From the NCBI GenBank assembly GCA_036023115.1, contig JAYKKT010000089.1:10566001-10630000 (forward strand): a stretch of 64,000 nucleotides of DNA. Direction: 5' to 3'. This stretch comes from Brasenia schreberi (Eukaryota > Streptophyta > Magnoliopsida > Nymphaeales > Cabombaceae). This document shows positions 1 through 13,500 of the stretch, in pieces (the first letter of the stretch is position 1; each line of letters begins with the position of its first letter). The notes under the pieces were generated by a model. The model was not told the DNA's origin, made no database searches, and saw only the letters and a program-made list of their open reading frames with translations. The position numbers were made by a program, and so were the translations under genes.

Positions 1-435
1 ATCAGGGTGGGTCACGAAGTTGTATCTTCATTTCCGTGTCCCTTGATCGAACATCGTATGCGAGCATCAATCGCGCTTTGGCCTTCTTACATCCCGAACA
101 TCGTATCATTAAAAAAAATCTTGAACATTAGTTGAACGCGCTTCATGAGCTTTATAGTTTATCATACTAGTGTTTCTATTTTATGATGCTTGTATGTCTT
201 GCTGCCGTTACCTTAGATTCTTTGCGAACGAAGCCCTCGTATCCAGTCTGCAAGTGTGGAGAAAACCGGTCAACTGCTATGTTATTCCATTATCTTCAAT
301 GCCTTTTTCTTTCAATTCAATTCAACATAATGAATTACTTTTAGCCGCCCAATTTTCGCCAGGAATCCTCTCAACATTTGGGCAGACTTTGATTTGGTCG
401 ACGAATTTTTGGGGGGATCCAATCCGTAGGTACAG
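1..435. other. 5' flank of the L34e-family gene
   Basis: Upstream and probable 5'UTR of the gene beginning at 436. It is moderately AT-rich. A 100-codon open frame at 170-472 overlaps the real gene in another frame and resembles nothing I know. No convincing TATA box or upstream exon could be fixed. Confidence 0.4.
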
Positions 436-1113
436 ATGCCCCAACTACCAATGGTCGACTGCCGGGGGTTGATTGAATTCTGCAGGGCTTTTGAGCAACA
501 TAGGAATGCCAGCGAGCAGAGCAGTCAACACAAGAACACGAAGAACAAGAAACTGAGCGGATCTTTGAATCCTCTTTCTGTTCCTTTGTGTGAGCAATCA
601 CCTTTCGCTGCGTTGGACATCATCATACTGCTTATCGTGCTTGGCGCTTTTGGGGTACTCGTGCTGCCTTATTTCAGATTCATATGTCGAGAAGCTATCG
701 AGATTCTTCCGGCCGTCGTATTTCTAATCGGTGAAGTTATGTATCACGTTCCTGTTGCTTATGTGACCGGTGCAGTGGCAATGGTTGTCACCGTAATTGC
801 TACATGGGAGATTCTACTTCACAAGGCCAGGAAGTGTGGAAAACCGTTCTGCAAGGGTCTTCGCAAGGCAGTTGAATTTGATATCCAGCTTGAATCCGAA
901 GAATGCGTGAAGTGTCTTCCACTGACAGCTAAAAATTTCATCGATGCTGGGACCTTGGAACTGGGTGAGGATCATAAGGAGCTGGAAGCAGAGCTGAAGA
1001 GGATGGCACCTCCTAATGGTAGAGCTGTTCTTATATTTCGAGCGCCTTGCGGGTGCCCTGCTGGAAGGATGGAGGTTTGGGGCCCCAAAAGAGTTCGAAG
1101 GATCAAGAGGTAG
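436..1113 (+). CDS. Ribosomal protein L34e superfamily membrane protein
   Basis: A 225-residue uninterrupted frame. I recognise the plant family annotated as 'ribosomal protein L34e superfamily', small membrane proteins of unknown role that are not the cytosolic ribosomal L34. Visible parts are a polar N-terminus (about 1-50), a hydrophobic helix (about 58-82, AALDIIILLIVLGAFGVLVL), a second helix (about 104-127), then a cysteine-containing block with KCGKPFCKGLRKAVEFDIQL followed by ESEECVKC. The conserved tail contains ELEAELKRMAPPNGRAVLIF and a CGCPAGR motif, and the end is very basic. The tail suggests a cytosolic soluble domain behind two membrane passes. The start at 436 gives a longer N-terminus than I remember for the family, so translation may begin at a later Met or an upstream intron may be misread. 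The reading frame shows no damage. The function is unknown; the family call is firm. Confidence 0.85.
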   Translation: MPQLPMVDCRGLIEFCRAFEQHRNASEQSSQHKNTKNKKLSGSLNPLSVPLCEQSPFAALDIIILLIVLGAFGVLVLPYFRFICREAIEILPAVVFLIGEVMYHVPVAYVTGAVAMVVTVIATWEILLHKARKCGKPFCKGLRKAVEFDIQLESEECVKCLPLTAKNFIDAGTLELGEDHKELEAELKRMAPPNGRAVLIFRAPCGCPAGRMEVWGPKRVRRIKR

Positions 1114-4100
1114 AGTCTTAGAATTTACACAGGTGAATGGGGTGGTTTCCTTTGCTCAGATCTATGGCTGTACACAATCTTGCAAAAGCCAGGAAGTTTA
1201 TTGCATGTTTCCACAAAAGTTCCTTGAAGACAGTGTGAATAACACAATCTTCTGCAGGGGATTGCTATGTTGTTCCTGAGCTCAGGAGTTCTCCTCATTT
1301 GCTCTTTGTTTCTACTTTCTTTTGTTATATACTTTAGTGGTATGCGGATGGTCACCCATTCAATCAAATAAGCAACTCGTGGAATTCCTAACAAACTGTT
1401 GCATTGGGGTGGGGAGAACTTGGAAATTGTCAGCGTATATGATAACAGTAATAACAATAATATTGCAAATAATGTTTACTTTATCATCTTTTTTCTGCTT
1501 TTTTCCAATCTAAGAAGATAGTCTGTGTACTTAGAATTTCCCGGTTTCATACAATCCACGAAGACCTATGTTATTTTGAAAGTTTTTTTCTTCTATTGCC
1601 ATACACCTCTGTTAGTAGAAGTTTTCTTTTGTCTGTATCGCTGATTGAAATGTTGAGCTGTAATCTATTGGTTGGTACCCCCATTGTTATCGTGCACCTA
1701 ATTGATGCAACTTCTTGCTACTGAGGTTGCTTGGGAAATTAATCCAGGCCCTACGTATCCACTAATTTCTTATCATATGCACATACAGAAACAGAAAGAG
1801 TCTTTCTGTTCAAATAACCAGTAAAGTACCACCACTGTAGGTAAGCTCCTAGTTTGATGAGGAAGACACTGATATCATTTAGCTTCTCTTGGTCAACTCG
1901 ATATTCTTCGTAGAGGTTTCATGTAAATATGGTTCAAATACATAACAGTTATGTAGACCTACACAAGGATGAATTTCATTTCATTATGTTTGGATACCGA
2001 CTCGTGGATGGCTTAAACATTCAGTAAACTGAGCTATGTTGTTGCACTCACCGAGTGATGGAAGAACACATGGCTGGTGACATAATTTACCTGGTAGCAT
2101 GGTCTTAAGGCTTGGTTTTCAGAGGCCAGGAAGACTTGATCGGGTCATTTTACTATTGAGTGGCTTCATGTACAAGTGAACCATATCTTTACCATGACAC
2201 CGGAAAGGTTATGAAATCGTGAGTGGTTGACCTCAATCCTGATTCGGTGCTTGTCTTTCCTTCCTTTGCTGCATTATAGTCAATAAACGCTCTTGTGCAT
2301 GCATATCTTGTGATGCATGAAGTTTTTTGCGTCACTTTGAAGAGAAGGAGAATATTCAAACTTTTGCTTCTTTTGCTGCCTCAGCTGTGCCTATATTTGC
2401 GTAAATTGGCAGACACAGCCTCATATTCTTCAAAGGTAGCTATTGAAGTTGTTGTTTCCACGGCATGGTATACTAAAACTGTGGAAATTATATCAACAAA
2501 AACAATAAATGGCACACATTTTGAACTCAAACTAGGTGAAGTGTATGTAAAAGTGCAATCTTGATTTTTGTAGTGTAGCCCTTGTCTGTTTTCCCTTAAC
2601 TCTGATGTCTTCTGGTTCCTGATGATATTTCCAGAACAGAATCAAAATTGGGAGTGAGAAATAATAAGTAGCAGAAGCTGGCTTTTATGATAATATTATT
2701 TAATTAATCTGTAATTAGTTCCATGGAAAAACATTCAGATCAAACCTTCTGAAGGTTGGTGCAGCAGAATCTTCAATACTAGCATTTAAGTCCAATTTCA
2801 GATTCTTTCTGCAAAGCAGCAAGACTGTTGCTGTCTTCATGCTCATCTTGATGAGTCATGTTTTTGCAGAACGACTGTCTGCAGAAGGTTGTTCCTGTAC
2901 ATTCCTCTTCCCATCTTGTAGCAACATAGGTGCCTCCATTTTCTTTTTCTACTTGAACACTCCGGTTCAGGAATAAATCCTTCAAGTTTCTCTGCGTTAG
3001 TAAGAATAAGCATTCAGAACCCTTATAAGTTGAAAATGATGATTTCTTCTCATTTAGGCAATTTCTCATTTAGGCAATTCTCTCTGCAAATGTCATCTTG
3101 TCGAAAGCATAGGAGGTCACTGTTTTCTTTCTGATGGCACATTTCCACACAATGCTTTTAAATTGTCTCTAATATTTTGAGTCTCCTGCCCCTTTTGAGT
3201 TCCTTCACATGATGTTAAGCAGCTAGCTACTGAACAATCTGTTGGTTATAGTATTTGAATCTTTTCTCTGGTCAACCTGTAGTAATGCCTTATGACCCCA
3301 AGACAGAAAGATTAACACACTCATTTGACGCCTTTGAAACCGACTCTGAAAGTTGACTCCTGGCTGCATCTAGTCCTTCAGATCCTTAGTGCTTTGTTGT
3401 GAGGGTTTCTGTGCTTTCTGAAGCACAGATCACAAGTACTTCGTTTGAGCCTCATTCTGGAGTTGCAGTTGTCTTTGGACCTGATTCAGATGAGGGTGGA
3501 AACAAATTAAGGAAGTTGGCAACTGTTTGTGGAATCTGTATAACTGTCCTTCAGTGCTTTAGTCGTTATTGGGTGCTATTGAAGATCCTGGGTTTGAAAA
3601 TTATCATTAGGCAAGTTTGAGGTTATAGTTATACTTGATTTGCAGAATGCCCGGCCTTAAGAGCTTCTGTGTGTATATATATATGTGTGTGTGCTTGTCA
3701 TAATGCTTAAAAGAAATTAGGATCATAGAAAGTGGAAGGATACAGAATTGTGTTCAGCAGCTGCTCCGTACCAGGGCATTTTATGATTAGTGTCATAATC
3801 AAGCGACACACCGCATAGAGATAGTCAATTCTTGAGTTGCTTTTTCTGCCTCTCTGTCTAGGTACAAAACCTAATTCTCTAGGATTCAGGGCGTTCATGA
3901 TTTTATTGGTGTAGCCTCTGTTGTATTTATTTGGATAGCATGAGCATCTATCAAAAAGTTTAGAATGAGAGGTAGTTATCCGTATTCACCTCTAGTTTCT
4001 TATGTAGCCTTTTCTGGACCTTGATTTGCCTCTGAAGTGCCTTTCCAATTTGGAAATTCCCAAGACAAATTATGGTTAGTAGGTGGATGTTTTATGCATT

Positions 4101-4296
4101 CTAAAACATAGAAATATTTTATCCATTCTCACTTGTTAGACTGCAGTTCTTTATAGCAGACGTTCAATACTATAACTTGCACATTCATGTGTAGGAAATG
4201 TATTCAATTAGCTAGCAGAAAACTGGTTTCTTTTGATGATTGCTTAGTCCTTTTCTTTTTGGTGGAAAAATTTGTTATCCAATTCTTGTTGGTCTT
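1114..4296. other. Intergenic region, no gene seen
   Basis: The first several hundred bases are T-rich and probably hold the 3'UTR and polyadenylation region of the preceding gene. The remainder has only short open frames (about 60-96 codons) with no recognisable domain, and a short TA/TG tract near 3675-3694. I see no RNA gene and no transposon ends here. Confidence 0.5.
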
Positions 4297-7080
4297 TGCA
4301 CGGGTATGCCCAGATGGACGACATACTCATATCATGTCCGTACCGAGTATGGGTACGCGTATGAGTATGTCTGATATGTATCGATATTGCAAACTTTGTA
4401 CCGGTACACGTCTACGTGTATCGGTATATGTACCCAATATGGGTACGTCAAGTACTGTATCAGGTACGTAATGGATTGGGTAACCCATATGGATATGGGT
4501 TGCCCGATCCATTTTTACTTTTTAAAGTTTAAAGTCTAACCTAATCGTGTGTTACCCTCTCTCTCTATGCTCTGTTTGGTGTGTATTGTGTACCCTCTCT
4601 CTTTCGGATGATGGACGACGAGCGATGGTAGCACAAGCTCCTTTGTTCCCCTTCTTCCAGTTCTCCATTACCGTCTGTGAACATTCCAATGTTCCCCCTT
4701 CTTCTTCTAAGTTAGTTAGTCCATTATTGAGTTTAGAGGAGATGGTTTTGGGAGAGACTGGGACAAGAATTAGAAGGTGATGAAGAAGAAACTGGTACAC
4801 AAGGAGTTTAAAACCACCCTAGACCTAGATTTTCTAAAAAACATTGTCCTTGAAAATTGATCCCATGTCATGAAACAGAGGTGTATATTGTCTGATGTGG
4901 TGCGCATATTGAATCATATTGTATGAATTTTATATGGTGCAATAAATAATTTTGTATGGTACATGTGTGGACACTGTTACATGCTAAATCTATATCCTAT
5001 CCTATGATAAGGTACAAATTTTACAACTTTGATATGAGCTGATTTGGCATGTTAATTATCATTGATATGTTGGCAAGTTGTTTGTTACCCTGCTCGGTTG
5101 CTGGATTAGGATTTTACATATATCTACATAGATTGGTAGATAACTATAGGCATTAGTGAGTGTAAAATATTTATTTTTTATTATCATTGACATGTTGGCA
5201 AGCTTTATACTTGTCATTCTATTCATGGCATGTTATGGTAAGAAAAACTTGTTATTGTCTAATATGTTTTCTTATCAAACTGTTTATTTTCAGTTGTCTA
5301 ATATGTTTGTTAGTGGTAGCACTTCATCTGGTTTTATCACTAGTAAATTTGCATTTGCAATACTAGAGAAAAGTTATCCGCTTTGGGCATATGTATCTTT
5401 GCTACAAGATAAAAAGACACGATGTGAAAATGAAAGTTGGCATTATAATTATTATGGTTTAAGTTACAAAGGTTATTATTTTAGAGTGAAGTGTCATTTA
5501 TTAAAAAAAGAAAATAACATAGTTATTTATTTCGTTGTTAGTGATCATTATCTTTCACAGAGATGAGATAAATTGAGACGGAAGCACATGAAAGAGTAAG
5601 ACAAGTATAAGTTTCCTTACCTACTACGGCTACAAGTTTAAATATACCTACATGTGAATCAAATTATCAAAAGCATTTAACAACGAAGCAAGAGATCATT
5701 CGACATTTAAAATAGCAAGGTTATTTTATTCTGAAGGTTTACCTTTTAATATAGTTAGAAACCCTTATTATTATGTTGAAAAGGATAAAAACTATCAAGC
5801 ATGATCTTCAAAGAATGGTTATCAGTTATCAGTGGTCTCATTATAGAGATGATATTCCAAAGGTTGTTGTTGTGAAAGATATGATTTTGAATAATCTTTG
5901 GTGATTGATATGCTTCGACTATGCGATACTGATAAGTCATTCATTCATTTGGTTTATAAATAATGGGACTCTATGATTAAACAAGTAAAGTAAGTTATTT
6001 ATCAATACGAAGGCAAAGAGTGAATCAATATTCCACCTTCTACATAGTAGTGTATGATATTCTTAGTGACAGATGGACCAAAAGTAACACTATTTCATTG
6101 TTTGGCCCATTTTCTAAATTCGAGGTAAACTCTATTAAGTGTTCAGTTTTAAATAACTTTTTTTTGTTTGATTATTATGTTCTTAATTGATATTTTTGTA
6201 TTCTAATATCTAGGTATTATAAGACAATGACTTGAAGAAGTTCTTAATATAATTCCACCGCACAAAGATAATGAAATTTGTGAAGGAAAGAATAAATGTC
6301 TTAATAGCTTCTTTTAAGATCCATAAGAAAGGCTATAAGTAACAAAAGAATTTGTCAAATTGTCAAGTAATTAAGAAGAGCACATAATTTGATTTCTTGG
6401 GAAATAGATGAAGTTTATCCCTAAAGGAATGGTGGCTTATTCATAGATCATCAATTCACAAGCTTCAAACAACCGCTTTAAAGCTTCTTTCGCAACCATG
6501 TTCATCCTCATGTTATGAAAGAAATTGGAACAATTATTCTTTCATCCATTCTTATATAATAAATAAGTTGAAGCCTTAAAGAAGTGAAGATTTGGTTTTT
6601 GTTCATACAAACATTCGTTTTCTTTAAATGAAGAGTAAGGATTACGAGAAAGGTGAGACAAAAATGTGAGATGTTAGTGGAGATGATTGAGATCCATTTG
6701 AATGAGCAAAAATTCTTGACGTTGGATCATTGTTTATTGATGAACCAAATATGGAAGCAGCCTTTTTTTACAGATGATAGTGAAGGAAATATTAAGATCG
6801 AGACTATTAGAGTTTGAAGCTTAATGTATTTTGATTCAAAGATATTGTGTTTAGAATTTGATTTTTGATATGAAAGTTATATATATATATATATATATAG
6901 TTGAAAATGTTATTGAATGGAGTTTTTTTGTTTTCATATGATATACTTTATAGTTGGTATTGTGTTTATATTTATGTATGTAAATTTATCTTTTTATTAT
7001 GTTCTTTAATAGTGGTGTATTCGTACCTTAGTTTTTTAAAAATGTGCGTACTCCGTACCCGTATCCATGCAACATAGTTG
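4297..7080 (+). mobile_element. Decayed hAT-superfamily DNA transposon
   Basis: The interior carries broken hAT transposase blocks in the expected order (see the pseudogene entry). Both subterminal regions are rich in short gta/tac words such as gggtacg, gtaccg and cgtaccc (about 4300-4510 on the left, 7015-7075 on the right), which face each other as imperfect inverted repeats. I could not find an exact terminal inverted repeat or an 8-bp target duplication, so the outer limits are approximate to tens of bases. A TA tract lies near 6870-6900. Old and immobile. Confidence 0.7.
5156..6640 (+). pseudogene. hAT transposase remnant
   Basis: Fragments of hAT transposase survive in different frames. 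A BED-finger-like block (5430-5520) reads WHYNYYGLSYKGYYFRVKCH followed by LL; its normal cysteines are largely lost. A second block (about 5708-5755) contains RLFYSEGLPFNIVRNPYYY. A possible SDRWT block lies near 6070. The C-terminal dimerisation domain (about 6430-6620) contains EWW, then LQTTALKLLSQPCSSSCYER, then NWNNYSFIH. These follow the order of plant hAT transposases such as the Ac/Tam3 relatives. Stops and frameshifts separate all blocks, so no product is expected. The best-preserved continuous piece is the 136-codon frame at 5156-5566. Confidence 0.75.
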
Positions 7081-9987
7081 GTGTTAGCGTGTGCTTGCAA
7101 ATGCTTACTCAGCCTGTATTTCTGCAACAAAAAGGAGAACAGCTCCTAATTTGTGCCGAGAAGGTCTACCATTGAAGACTAGGAACTTTGTTCATACTTA
7201 AGGTGGCTCTTGAGATGATACAAGCTGAGTTCTGGAATTTCGATAACTCTCATTATTGTTTTGGAGTAGCCTCTGCATCAACACTTCATTAGTCAACTAG
7301 ATTAGGTCCTATGAAATATTTATTTGGTTGTTTGACTTACAAAAATTGACATACTTGCTCTCTGCTCCTCCAATCTCAGTCACTGCTTCTACAAAACGAT
7401 CATGTAGCTTCTGGTGACCGTCTCCAACTATTCATAGAGCCAATCCTGTTTCCCCTTGGTATTTTGCACATTGCAAGAGCGATGTCCCTTCGTGAGAAAT
7501 GGACATGAACTGAATTTGTTCTTGCTTTGTTGCCGCCGGTCAAGTGATCATCAAAACTTCCTGATGTGATTTGGTGTCACACCCCGGGTCCACTACCCTG
7601 GCTCGTGGCTCCACATTGGACATCTCAACATCGAGATTTTCTATAGTTGTTGCTTTGCTCTTGAAGGTTGCAGCCATAGCTGAAGGGTTCCAGAGTTCGT
7701 GCAGTTTTCTATAGTTTGCAGTAGTAAAAAGCTAGACATTGTTGTAGTTGTACACTTGGATGAAATTAACTAAGTTGGAGATGGAGAAAGCTTGGAAGGA
7801 TCATCCTTCATTCGCTTTTCACTTCTATATATCCTTCAGTGGCTTTTCATTTCTATATAATCTGTAATAATTTTGTTATGAATATGCTTGACAGGGTCGA
7901 GCCTTGCACAGCTTGCCTTAAAAAAAGAAAAAAGAAAGAATTCAATTCGTTTGTTTCAAGAAGATCAAGCAACAATGTGGTTTTGTGACATCAACACATA
8001 CCTGTTCTCTTATTTTCTCTCTGTGGTGCTGCTAATGGCAAATGCTGAAGTCTCCACCTCTTGACATCCTTGAATGCTTTATCATAGATCCCCACTCAAT
8101 TGAACTCATTTCTCAACATTCTATGTTTTTTTGAGACAATATTACCACTACATCTTAACACAGCAGCTCGAACTTCTTAGAGTTGGTATTGTGAGAAGGT
8201 AGCCGATAATCAGTCAATACAAAGAATGGTTAGCGATCGGCACATTGTTGAAAAGAGACGGTTGATGCAAATTCAAGCCCCATGGTTTAGGAGGGTTTAA
8301 ATAAGAAAAGGGTTTCATGGTTCGGTTATTTTTTTAGGAATCTAACCGAACCAGTCCTACATACTTGTTATATACTTATATAATGTAAAATGGAACGCAT
8401 TTAGAAAAAAACAAAATCCATACCCAAAAATGTAGACTAAGAAAATTACTTGAACAATGCAAACCTTTTTATCTCTATACGGGAAAAGCTCTCTCTAATC
8501 ACCAATGGCATCTCCATCTTCCGAGAAGCTCAAAATCTCTATAGTGATTCAACAAGTGGACCAAAGCATGGGGAATCTGCTGCCCACTTCCTCCTATGCC
8601 TTCCTCAAGGTAAAGTTCAGCTACAGTGAAGAAGAAAAACTAAAAGAAGCCGGCAACCATGAAGAAAGAACCATCTGTGAGCGGGAGGGTGTCCATCATT
8701 TGGAAGATCATGCTTACCATCAGTGGCGGATCTAGAAGTTTGTTTAGGGTGGGACAAATAGGTCATGGGACTGTTTAAGGTGGGGAGGACTATGTATTAT
8801 ATACATAGATTCAACCACAGGCTAAGATCTTTTCATTCCATTTTTCAACTTTTCGGTGGGGTAGCTGCCTCACATCGTTGCAACTCATGGTGCATAGATT
8901 TCTGTCTCTGCCTTTTATTCTTTCTTTTTCTTTAAAATCTCTTTTTTAGCAAATATAAGAAATCTTGAGACTATCTAGTTTTGGTAAATGGCATCATAAG
9001 CTTTTTGCTTACAAGTTCACTGTCAAGGAACCGTGGTTCGAAACCTAACCAAGGCATAACTATCGGTTTGGTTTGACTCTGGCCATGAGATGGTTTGGTT
9101 CAGTTCTCAAAAAACAGAGAGCTGACCATACTGATTTGTTTCGAGGATGAGGCTAGAACCTAACCGAACCATGAACATCTCTATTGGTGCTCAATTGTAA
9201 CCATTAGCTGCGTAAACATTGTCGTGCTCAACATATTCGGATGTTATGTTGCTGGCTTTTGAACGTTTTTTTTTGTGTGGGTACAATGGGGGGCTGAAGG
9301 CAGATGAATTACCCAGGTATCGAGCACATGACCATCTATCTACTTGTGAGTCTTTAGCTAGCCAGGTGAGCTTGTTGCTCATTGCGCCCTTTGAAACGTT
9401 TCTGGTTTTGTCTGTAAATTGTGCGAACGGTTCATCTGTACTGTTGCTTCTGGCCGCTGCTATGGTTAGATAACAAGGTGAACCACCATCTCCACATAAC
9501 TTAGGCTTCAGACATCTGCTTAATTTCCCGTTCAACAGTTTCGAAGCGCTAACTGAGATGGGTGCGCAACCATTTGCTTTAAGTTTTTTGCTGAGAACAA
9601 GGTGTCCTCGTCCAGAGGACATTGGAAACAACTTTTGTATGTAACAGGGAATATTGCTTGTGTTTGAAAATAATCCACTTTCGCGTATCTTTATTTCTTT
9701 TATGGTTTACCAAGTTGGCAGCTTCTCTCTCATGGTAGTGCAGAGTGTAGCAATTAGTTGAAGGGGAATATATATGGTTTAGTCGTCTGGGAGAGTTCAA
9801 ACAAGTGAAAGTTATACAGAGTAATTTAGACAAATCCGATCTGTAGGAGTCGTCACTGCAGTCCATTTGAATGAAGCTGCTCTTTCTCTGAAACCAACAT
9901 CAAGCGGATTGCAATTCGTGCTCTATTAGGAAAGCAGAGATGATTGATTTTGATGGACATCGATAATACTCTGGAACATAGATACAA
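7081..9987. other. Gene-poor intergenic region
   Basis: No gene I can support. The longest open frame (9191-9631, minus strand, 146 codons) has no recognisable domain, low coding character and overlaps an open frame on the other strand. A 76-codon frame at 8505-8735 (plus) is also unrecognised. At about 8719 a 'cagtggcggatctag' motif, followed near 8855-8880 by a G-rich 'tggggtagctgcct' motif, resembles ends seen in plant transposon debris, but I could not define an element. Confidence 0.4.
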
Positions 9988-10400
9988 TGTGGAAGATAGA
10001 TTATTTGTTTGTGGAAGCGTGTAGGAACCCGATTGATGAGCAGCGTCATTCGATAGAAAGGTTCTCGGAGAGTTCCCAATTTACAAAAGCTTAAGATGTC
10101 TTATATGTTCAAAATCCTCAAACTCTATGGTTTTATATAAGTCTTTTTCATCTGTCTTTTCGTTTCACCTCGAGAAATGTATATTCTTGGATTCTCCTTA
10201 ATTCAAGTGGAAGACTAGAAAATTGTTTTAAAGTAAAACTTGTTAAACAATTTTGTAGACAATTTGATTTTCTAACTAGGTATGTTCAAGATAATCCACG
10301 TATCTAGGAAGAGGACTCACTTTTCTAATTAATAGAATTTGTTTTGAGGCTAAAGTGGCCAGGTATAAAGCATTAAAACTTATATCTTTGATTTGGCCAC
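9988..10400 (-). repeat. 3' LTR of the old copia element
   Basis: It matches 17503-17962 in the same orientation. Shared blocks include gaagatagattat near the low end, gagagttcccaat in the middle, and 'aatttgttttgaggctaaag' near the high end. It begins with TG on the plus strand (9988), the complement of the terminal CA. The outer end is uncertain by about 20 bases. Confidence 0.7.
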
Positions 10401-10599
10401 TTGAGCCGAATCATGTTATAATGGATCCTTTCTATTATTGAGTGACTTTTCCTATTATATTAATTTTTTATTATAAAAAGTATCTCATGAGTTGTACTTG
10501 TTATACAGTTTTTTATAGTTAATACATTTTCCTAGCATAACAACTCTTGTACTATGTTTCAATTGTGTGGTTTTTTATTTTATGTGTGTTTTTCAAATA

Positions 10600-13500
10600 T
10601 AATCAAGAGATATTACATGCTTAGAGAGCAAGTCTTCCAATATGCCTTTTGTCAAGGGATTTATTGCCATATCATGAGTAAGTAGATAAGGTATTAATAT
10701 TTTCTTCTTTTACACCATATCATGTGCATAATAGTATTTGATCATTATATGCTTGCTTGTAGAGCTAACTTCAAATCATAAATGAAGTGGTTTATTTAAA
10801 TGACACTATTTGCAACCATATTTAAATGATACTAATTGTAATTAACATACTCATCTTCTTAATTATTCAAAATTATACATTCTTGTTTCTTGCATGACCA
10901 GGAAACAATACCTCTAAATAAAAAATTATGAAATAAAGTTAATTTACTATTATTTTTGCTCAAAATAATATCTAAGTATTCAACTATTTTAAGTTGATAT
11001 GCCTAATAGCATAATTTTAAGTCATTACTTTTAGATATCTCAAGATACTCTTTTTTGTAACCCAATGTTTTCAGCTATGCTTACTTTGATATCAACTCAC
11101 AAAACCAACAATAAAGCTAATATGGGGTTTCATATATATTATAGCATACACTAAGCTACTAACTCTTTGAGCATAAGGGGCATTAAGTTTCTCTTGTCCA
11201 ACATAAGGACAATTGACTTTTCCCAACTTATACCTTTAGCAATAGCTGTACTAGCATACTTGCAATCATTCATTCTAAACATTGTAAGCATGTAGAAAAT
11301 ATAGCTCTTTTGATTAAAAGATAGTACTCTTGGTCCTCTATCATGAATAATCTTTATACTTAAGATATATAGGATGCATCTCTCATATCCTTTATTAAAA
11401 AATTAGAACTCAACTATAACTTGGTTTTGATCATTATATTATTATTATTTACAATTAAAATAATATCATTTACATACAAAGATAGAATAATAATGTAGTT
11501 CTTACTGTTTCAAACATAAACACAATGACTAAGTTGGTTAGTTATAAATCCAAGCTCTGTAATGGTATTTTAAAAGTTCAAATACTAATGAAGTGATTGT
11601 TTATGGTTATATAGAGTTTTTTTTTTAACTTATAAACCTCATCTTCTTAGCCTTTAGTAACATATCTTTATGGTTGCTTCGTACAAATAGTTTTATTAAG
11701 GTCACAATTCAAGAATGTTGTCTTAACATCTAACTAATGTAGGTTTAAATCATAAAGTACTACAGTAGATAGAATTATCATTATAGATGCAAATTTTATA
11801 ATAGGAAAATACGTATCAACTTAATTTATCTCCTCTTTTTATGAGAAACCTTTTGCAACCAACCTTGCTTAAATTTGTCCAATTCTACCATTGACTATAT
11901 TTTTTAAGTACTCATTTGCATTCGATTGCTTTTCTTTTCTTAAATAAATCTAACAATCCTCTTACTCACTTTTTCTCAATAAATTCAATTGCTTTATCCA
12001 CTCCCTTTTACCCAAAAAGAAGAATTGAGGTAGCATCTATAGATTCAAATGATGATTTATCTCAATCCGTGGGATCATTGGAATCCTTATAATCATCTGT
12101 AAAGATATTATTCTTAAAATCTTGTAAGAATTCAACATGTCTACTTTCTATGATAAAATTGATATCTTTGAAAAACTTTTTTGTATCCAATAAAGTTACA
12201 TGTTAATAACTTGTTATCTAGCTTATCTTTAGATTGATCTAAGACATGAACATATGCTATTGATCTCTATCTATACATGTAGTTAAGGTCTAGTTTTCTA
12301 TCAATTCACAATTCACATGATTTAGACGATATATACTTACAAGGTACATTATTAAGGATATGGATGGTTATAAATATTATTTCTCCCAAAAAAACTCTAG
12401 ATTGTGGATCTAGTCATATTCAAAAGGATCTTATTATATTAGTCTATTATATCATTTTGTTGAAGTATCTTAGGCATAGTATTTTACCATCGTATCCTAA
12501 ATTTTTTATTGTATTGAAAAGGCTTCAAAAATGTGTATTGACAATAGATCTAAAAATATTTTTGCAATTTATTTTTAATAAAATTATGATTTTAATAACT
12601 CTTGGGGAAATAATTTTCTTATCATTTTCTCTTAAATACAAGTCTCACACTTATTTAATAATGTTTCATCAAACCTATGTAACAAATGAGCAAGTTTTTT
12701 TAACCTATTCGGACCAATATGTCCTAGTCTTTGATGCCATACATTCACATCAATGATAAATGTACAATCAATATAAGTAGAAGAACTAGCTTATTATAAA
12801 AAATATCAAGCTTAAACAATCCATTGTCAAAATCAATGATACAAAAAAAATGTGTCTGTATTTTTCTATAGTTACCTTTCTATGTATGAACCTAACCTAA
12901 AAAAGCCTTGTTAACTAAGATAGTTACAAATATCAAATTGAGTCTTATGAAGGGCACAATCAATACATTAGTTAGCAATATAGATATGCTTGATATATTA
13001 CTAAATGACTCAACTCTTAAAACATTAGCATAAGTATTATTTTCTATGTAAAGTTGATGCTCTCAAGGTTGGTATTCCTTTAGGTCAATAGCTTAATCCT
13101 TACCCTTTGTTATATGTCGAGTCACTCTAGAGTTCACCCACTATTGTGAGATATCATGATCCATATATAGATGGTTATATACAATTCATATTACTTTCGC
13201 TTCTTCTTATGCCTATATTTTTTAGTGTTTTTCTTATTTTTACTGTGGATGTAACAATCTCTCTTATAATGCTATATTTTTCTACAATTCAAGTACTTTA
13301 ATTGGAGAAGTATATTCCTATGACTTCTTGATTGCCAGAATCTCTTTTTTCTCAAATTTGTCGAGTCTTTTAAATGGTCTTTTTTTGAGTTGGTAGATTT
13401 TAGAACTATACTCAGTATCTTCTTGAGCTAGTAGCTGATTTTTCTTTTTGCCCCTATTTAAGTGCTCTTGTATAATAGCTAATTTTATTGGGTGCTTAAT

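Noticed and set aside
4187..4512. Frames rich in G-T-R/M-S-V/Y-V-P repeats as a repeat protein
   Set aside because: They follow from the gta/tac subterminal words of the hAT remnant and read similarly on both strands, as expected of palindromic DNA.
9191..9631. 146-codon minus-strand frame as a gene
   Set aside because: No recognisable domain, an overlapping open frame on the other strand and no splice or context support.
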